Source: Sitta carolinensis
Lineage: Eukaryota > Chordata > Aves > Passeriformes > Sittidae
Assembly: GCA_032173965.1 (NCBI GenBank)
Contig: JAVUNC010000005.1
Span: 47,044,501 to 47,108,500, forward strand
DNA length: 64,000 nucleotides
Reading direction: 5' to 3'
Translations under genes and position numbers: made by a program
Notes under the pieces: generated by a model
The model's input: only the letters and a program-made list of their open reading frames with translations
Databases searched by the model: none
Told to the model about the DNA's origin: nothing
Shown here: piece by piece, positions 58,815-64,000 of the stretch
Numbering within the stretch: position 1 is the stretch's first letter
Layout of the letters: the number at the start of each line of letters is the position of its first letter

Positions 58815-59738
58815 CTGAAAGAACAAGAGTAACATGAGTTATTCCTTTGCATCTTCTGTTTACCAGCCAGGTAATCAACACGCCTTGATAGACAAGCAAC
58901 ACAGTCCACAAAGTGAGTTTTTTCCTACTCAAAGAAAACACTTCAGTGCTTGACAAATAGCAAAAGTAACACAAAAGGATTGGTAAAATGTGACTTAAAA
59001 TAAATTACTTTGCCAATGCCTGCTGAAACCGCTGCACAATGGAAAGAAGATAAGCAAGAATGAGATTGAACTACTTCATAGCAAAACTTCACATTCAGGG
59101 AATTTTTGTAGGCCAGAAGCATCTTGAAAGCATTAGCACGTTAATTTAAGCACAACAAAAATAGTTTTCTGGAGAGCTAAGCTATCTGGAATCAAAAAAA
59201 GCCCACAGTGGCAAAGGTAATATAATTTGCTGATTCATTTCATTTCACTCTTCAGAGAGAGAATTTCAGCATGATATCAAGCAGGTTTTACTTGCCAGTA
59301 ACCATGTTCCTTTCTGTTTAAGCTAAGCATCTCCATTTTTAAGTGTGTATAAGGTGATCCTACATGTTACAGAAACTCCCTCTCATGGCAGCCCTAAATA
59401 GATTCAGCTTTATGGCCATTAAAATTCTTGTGATTTTTTTTCTGTTATTAAATTCAGTTAGCTCTTTTATCCAAATTAACTACAAAAAACAAAAGTTGAA
59501 AGTGCTTTGATAATTGGTTGGTTAGCGCTTTTTTGTTTATTTTCTTGAAATTAAGTCCTTCAAGATGAAATCAACTATCCAAAAAAATGCTCAGGAGCCC
59601 AGAATTAAACTCACCCTTCAATTTCAGCTGAAATGCAATTGTGTGATCCAAGCCAAAGTAAAACTTCAACATTTCTCTTAATGTGAGTCAAACTTAACTA
59701 ACATTTTTTTTTCAGTCACTGATTAAATATATTAAATG

Positions 59739-59766
<28 letters not shown>
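59739..59766 (+). repeat. A28 homopolymer
   Basis: Twenty-eight consecutive A bases, a T run in the PLBD1 sense. No retrogene sequence precedes it. Confidence 0.92.
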
Positions 59767-59770
<4 letters not shown>

Positions 59771-62700
59771 GGCATCAGCAGAGAATTATTTTGCTGAGGT
59801 CTGGAGTTGATAGAGATAGAATTACATCCATCACCAGAACATTTATCTCCTACCAAGTGATGAGAGAAAGAAAACAGCACTGAGAAACAGATACCAGCCT
59901 CAAGGAAAAGCACACACAAGCAGGGCAGAATTCCTGTAGTAAAACTTTTAAGGGCAGCTTTCTCTGGGAGGGATGCAGGCAGAGCTCTTCCCAGTTTCCC
60001 TCAGGGTATACTTAAAGAATATGGACAGAGATGACAGAATGGTTTGCTGATGACTAGAGAATCATCCATCGACCTTCTCCCCTCTTTCTGTCTCTTGCCC
60101 CATACACAGACAATTGCATGAACTATCTTGATAGCATGATCCTGCTGCTTCTTATCTCAGCTCTGGTACCATTCTGACAATCAAATCAAATTGTCTCACA
60201 CATTCAGGCAAAACACTAATCCAGCAAAAATGTGATTTGTTTTTATTTGTAGTTTGAATTAGGTTATGGAAGGGAGATGCTGAGACAAGAGGGGAGCATT
60301 CAACAGCTTTGCACCATCACATTTTTCACAAAACTGCAGTTCCAGCAACAAATTTAGTTCTAGAGTTTCCTGTCTCCCATGTAACGCAAGGACTACATAA
60401 AATATCATAACCTACTTCCAGAAGACAGCAAGAAAATTGGAGAAACAGATCAATATTCTCCACCCCTGCATACTCACAGAGAATTTGGCAAATAAAAATC
60501 CCAAGTAATTTTAGGAAGGGAACTAGAGCATAACATAGTCCGTACTAGAAATCAGAGCTCCCATGTCACTAAAGAGGAGCAAATAGCACAAGTTAGTCCA
60601 TCTGGCAGATGATCATTTAGGGATTAGAGCCAGATGAGGAAGATAAAATCCAGCTAGGATACTGGCCTAACCACTGCCTAGGCCAGCACAAATGATCAGG
60701 CTTCCAGACTCAACCATTACCTCAACTCTGTATTTTTCACTCAAAAGTCATGCAACACAAGGCAGATTTTACAGCAGTAGTATCTTTAAGTTGTCATGAC
60801 TGATGTAGAGACTGCATTAGGTCAGAATCATGTGACTGAAAACACCTCCTTTAATGGCTTTCACTCTAATTTGCCAACAGAGGACAGACAATTCCTGGAA
60901 TTTTATTTTTTTAAATGACCAAGGCTATCAAGAACTTTTCCCCCAGTTGCTGCCTTCAGCTTTTTTAGCTTTAACAAAGCTTCTATGTACACAGCTTGTG
61001 TGTTTGGTAAGGGCATTATTCTCTGAATTAAATTGGATCACTACAGTAAGGCTTTGCAACTAGAGCTAAGGCCCAACACAAGGCAATTGCAAATCCTGGA
61101 CAAGAATTCCAAGCCCAAAACCAGAAAAGCAGAGTCCTCCTTCTTTAAATTAGTGACAAAGATGACAGGACTCAGGTCAGCAGAGGCCATATGAGGAAAC
61201 AGTAAAATTACTGTTGCTTCAAACTTAAATACTGCTCTTAAGCACTTGGCATGACCCAGTTGGAACTGATTTAAAATAATGTCACAGATTTAGATGTGTT
61301 CTGCCACTAAATCAGGCCTCATTAACACTTCTTTGTTAGAAATGAGGAAATGCATACCTAAGAAAGCCAGGGCAAGTACCTTGGCTAGATGATATGACTG
61401 GACTTTCTAGAAAGGTGAGAGATTTGGGATAAAAAGTGTTTGGATCCCCAGACACTACAAACACTAGGATTCAATTTATCCAGTGTCTAACTAGGCATTT
61501 TAAAAACATATGGCTACTCTCATACTCTGAATCAGGTGTCAGCACTAGAGAGATGAAGCATACTCTAGAGAAGACTTACATTTCTGCCAACACTGGAAAA
61601 CTGGTCTGACTACTGCTTTTTCTACCACTGACCTATACAGTTAGAGATGAGATTAACTCTTCCCCAGAAATCCAAGATAAAACAGTTCTAGCATGTTTCA
61701 TATTTTGATTTTTTAAAAAAATCTGGTTATTTTACAGACTGTTTAGGTTCCTACTATAGGCAAGGCATATACTTTTAAGAGAGATACTTTGTCACTCTTT
61801 TGCTTACTAGTTAAAGGCCTAGCTGTGTCTGGAAACTCCCCTTCAGGTCCTAAGAGTAATGTGAGATGCGGGCTAGCTGAGAATTCCTGAAGGTCTCTAA
61901 ATTGCAAGCACTGCCAAGTTGGACCTCCTGCTCATCCAACAGCTTCTGCAGGAAGCTTGTTGTTGTACTTCAACAAGGGTTCAGGCACCAACACCTCCTT
62001 CCTATCAAGGCATAACATCAGAGCTCTTCCTAGTAGGACTTCTAGGACTTCTGCAAAGAGACACCCTGGGTCTGCTTCATGGAGTCTTTACTGCATATGG
62101 ATGCAAGACAGCCAGAGACCTTGGAGTTGTTCAAACTACAGTAGCCATGTACTAAAAAGCTCTCCAATTACCAAGCACACCCAACTTTTCACACTGGAAG
62201 GCTGTGCCTGAACCACCTGAGGTGCTTGTATAGCTAAGTCACATAAGGGTCTTCACTCCAGCAGCTAAGTGGCTGACAATGTAAATAAAGCCTTCCCCAA
62301 AGCTAAACACTACCTACACTCTACACTTTCCCTTGTTATTACCAAGGACTTAAAAGGGAAGCTCGAGCTGTGGGCACCAATGTGTACAAAAAGCAGAACG
62401 AGAGTGTTTAGAGACACATTCTCTAAGGAAAGTGGTGATGGTGCTAGAATTTTCCTAAGACAGGCTAAATGGGCCAGGCAGTCTGATGGGAATAGAGTTA
62501 CTGACTGAGAAAAGCTGTTTCCCAATTTTACCTCAGTAGACTTGTTTAACTGTCCCACAGATAGAACATCTGCCTGCATGTTAATTAGGAGTCTCTAAAT
62601 TTCTAGGCAAGATGAAGGACAAACGGAGTTCTGAGTGCAATCTTAACATCTGCAGACTTAGGGAGTTCTCACTTCTCCTGTAATTTAGGAAATTGCAAAC

Positions 62701-63211
62701 ACAGTCTATAAAAGGATTCATTAGTTGCAGTTTGCCAAATAAAAACCACCGAGGTCACACAGCTAAAACCTGAAGTAATAGGTTCTCTGTCTTACCAAGG
62801 GTTGAGAGAGTACATCCCTATTTCATCTCTGCTCCTTACCTGAAACATTTTCAAAAGGTATTCTCAGCTTCTGGAGAAGCCTTCTTTATCCAAAATAGCT
62901 TTATACAACCTGACAGAAAAATCTTGTTTGTAACCCTCAGTGAGAAATACGCTTGCACTGCAGTTACAGATGGACAACAGGGCAAAGAAATAGCCAAAAA
63001 AGATTAAACTCAGGCAGTATGCATAATATTTGATACTCATTTTATTGACAGCAAGCATCTGCAGGTTTTGCATTTGTTGGGGATTTCTTGGTGGATTTTC
63101 TCAAAAAGTCTCCCAAGAAAATACAGGTTTTTGCTATTCCTGGTTTGCATCTTAACCCGCCCTTGCACTTAATCTCCTTTCAAGATTCACCTCTGTTGAT
63201 TACTAATTCTG

Positions 63212-63250
63212 CTATATGCATTATATATAATATAATAATATATATATATT
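63212..63250. repeat. AT microsatellite
   Basis: Imperfect TATA/TAATA units of about 39 bases. Confidence 0.8.
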
Positions 63251-64000
63251 GGTTTTTACAAAGGGCCACTCAGTGCTGGCACTGTTAGCCCAAGAGTAAC
63301 AGCAGTCAAGGCTAGGAACCATCCTCAGTAAGCACATGACCTGCAGAAGACAAAAGCCTTGAGCAGAATAACTTGGATAATTTCAATTCTGTGAATCTTC
63401 ACTTAACACACTTGTAAAAAAATGGGAAAAAACCTCCTTCCTCTAAAACATAGCCTAGAATAACACAGCAGATAAATCTCTGCAGACACTTTTTCATATT
63501 CAAACCACATTAAAAGGAACAAACACATACTGAAGTTTGTTTCAAACCCAGGAAGATACATAAATCTACTGTGGAGGCAAAAGAGGAAGAATAGGGTGTG
63601 AGCTGTTCCTACTACAGCACTACTTGCCATCTAATTGAACTTAGCATGGACTGGGCTACCTGTAGTATGACAAAATTTAAGCTTAATCACCTATTGATTA
63701 ACACACCAAGGTAAAGCCTTAGGAAAAAAAACCTGTTGAGCAATACCCAATTTTAACAATACTCTAAATGTAATACTAGCATTCCCCAGATTCAGGGACA
63801 GTTTACATAAACTGACTGAATAGTGAAAGGCAATAACCTCTCACACCAAAAAATCTGACAACAGATCTCTCATGAACTTCCTTTCCTGTCTGGAGTACAG
63901 GTTGTTTACTATAAACTTTAGGACTCCTTTGCTCTCTCATAAGTATTTTGTTATTGATGAATACTCCTTTATTGAATTTCTTTTATACACTTCCAGAGAT

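Larger units (their letters stand above)
58815..64000 (-). other. PLBD1: PLBD1 intron 2 (part), exons 1-2 not in window
   Basis: 5.2 kb upstream of exon 3. I looked for the conserved segments that should precede it (a GWGILEIRAGYG-type block and an FVAGFLEGYLTA-type block) and a signal peptide, and found none, so exons 1-2 are probably further right. Only simple repeats are seen. Confidence 0.7.

Noticed and set aside
59739..59766. A28 tract as the tail of a processed pseudogene
   Set aside because: No gene-like sequence, AATAAA or target duplication is seen next to it.
58815..64000. PLBD1 exons 1-2 and promoter
   Set aside because: Searched for the expected conserved blocks, signal peptide and a CpG-rich start region; none found.

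Overview
This is a stretch of vertebrate nuclear genome, almost certainly from a bird and probably a songbird or close neoavian relative. The evidence is GT-AG introns with short exons, CR1 LINE fragments with the typical avian 3' end, and two solo endogenous-retrovirus LTRs with 5-bp target duplications, one resembling the abundant avian ERVL-type LTR. There are no bacterial-style genes, operons or CRISPR arrays. Most long open frames are chance frames in introns, UTRs or repeats.

Two protein genes face each other tail to tail. On the + strand, positions 1 to about 29,010 hold the 3' part of ATF7IP (MCAF1), the nuclear cofactor of the H3K9 methyltransferase SETDB1. Six coding segments are supported: 12969-13047 (SUMO-interacting motif), 18660-18839, 19729-19914, 22131-22240, and 23609-24025 (fibronectin type III domain and stop), which makes five exons in total, followed by a long 3' UTR. 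Correction for clarity: the number of coding exons supported is five. All junction phases agree. The first 12.97 kb appear to be intron.

On the - strand, 58,814 down to about 32,800 holds PLBD1, a secreted or lysosomal Ntn-hydrolase of the phospholipase B-like (LAMA-like) family. Nine coding exons, matching exons 3-11 of an eleven-exon gene, join in frame to about 444 residues ending in a stop. The first two exons, with the signal peptide, lie beyond the right edge. The nucleophile motif GHCSAL and the HSSW and QTTN motifs are intact. The neighbourhood and orientation match the mammalian ATF7IP-PLBD1 arrangement.

About 3.8 kb of intergenic DNA separates the two 3' ends. PLBD1 introns carry a 1,350-bp solo LTR (38625-39974), a 539-bp ERVL-like solo LTR (35387-35925), a near-perfect 33-bp inverted repeat (44729-44804) and a TA/TG microsatellite. 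I found no convincing new biological system. The most unusual items are the intronic hairpin, the two precise LTR insertions, a NAGNAG acceptor in ATF7IP, a longer linker before the PLBD1 cleavage site, and exon 5 of PLBD1 lying in a 235-codon frame open through both splice sites.
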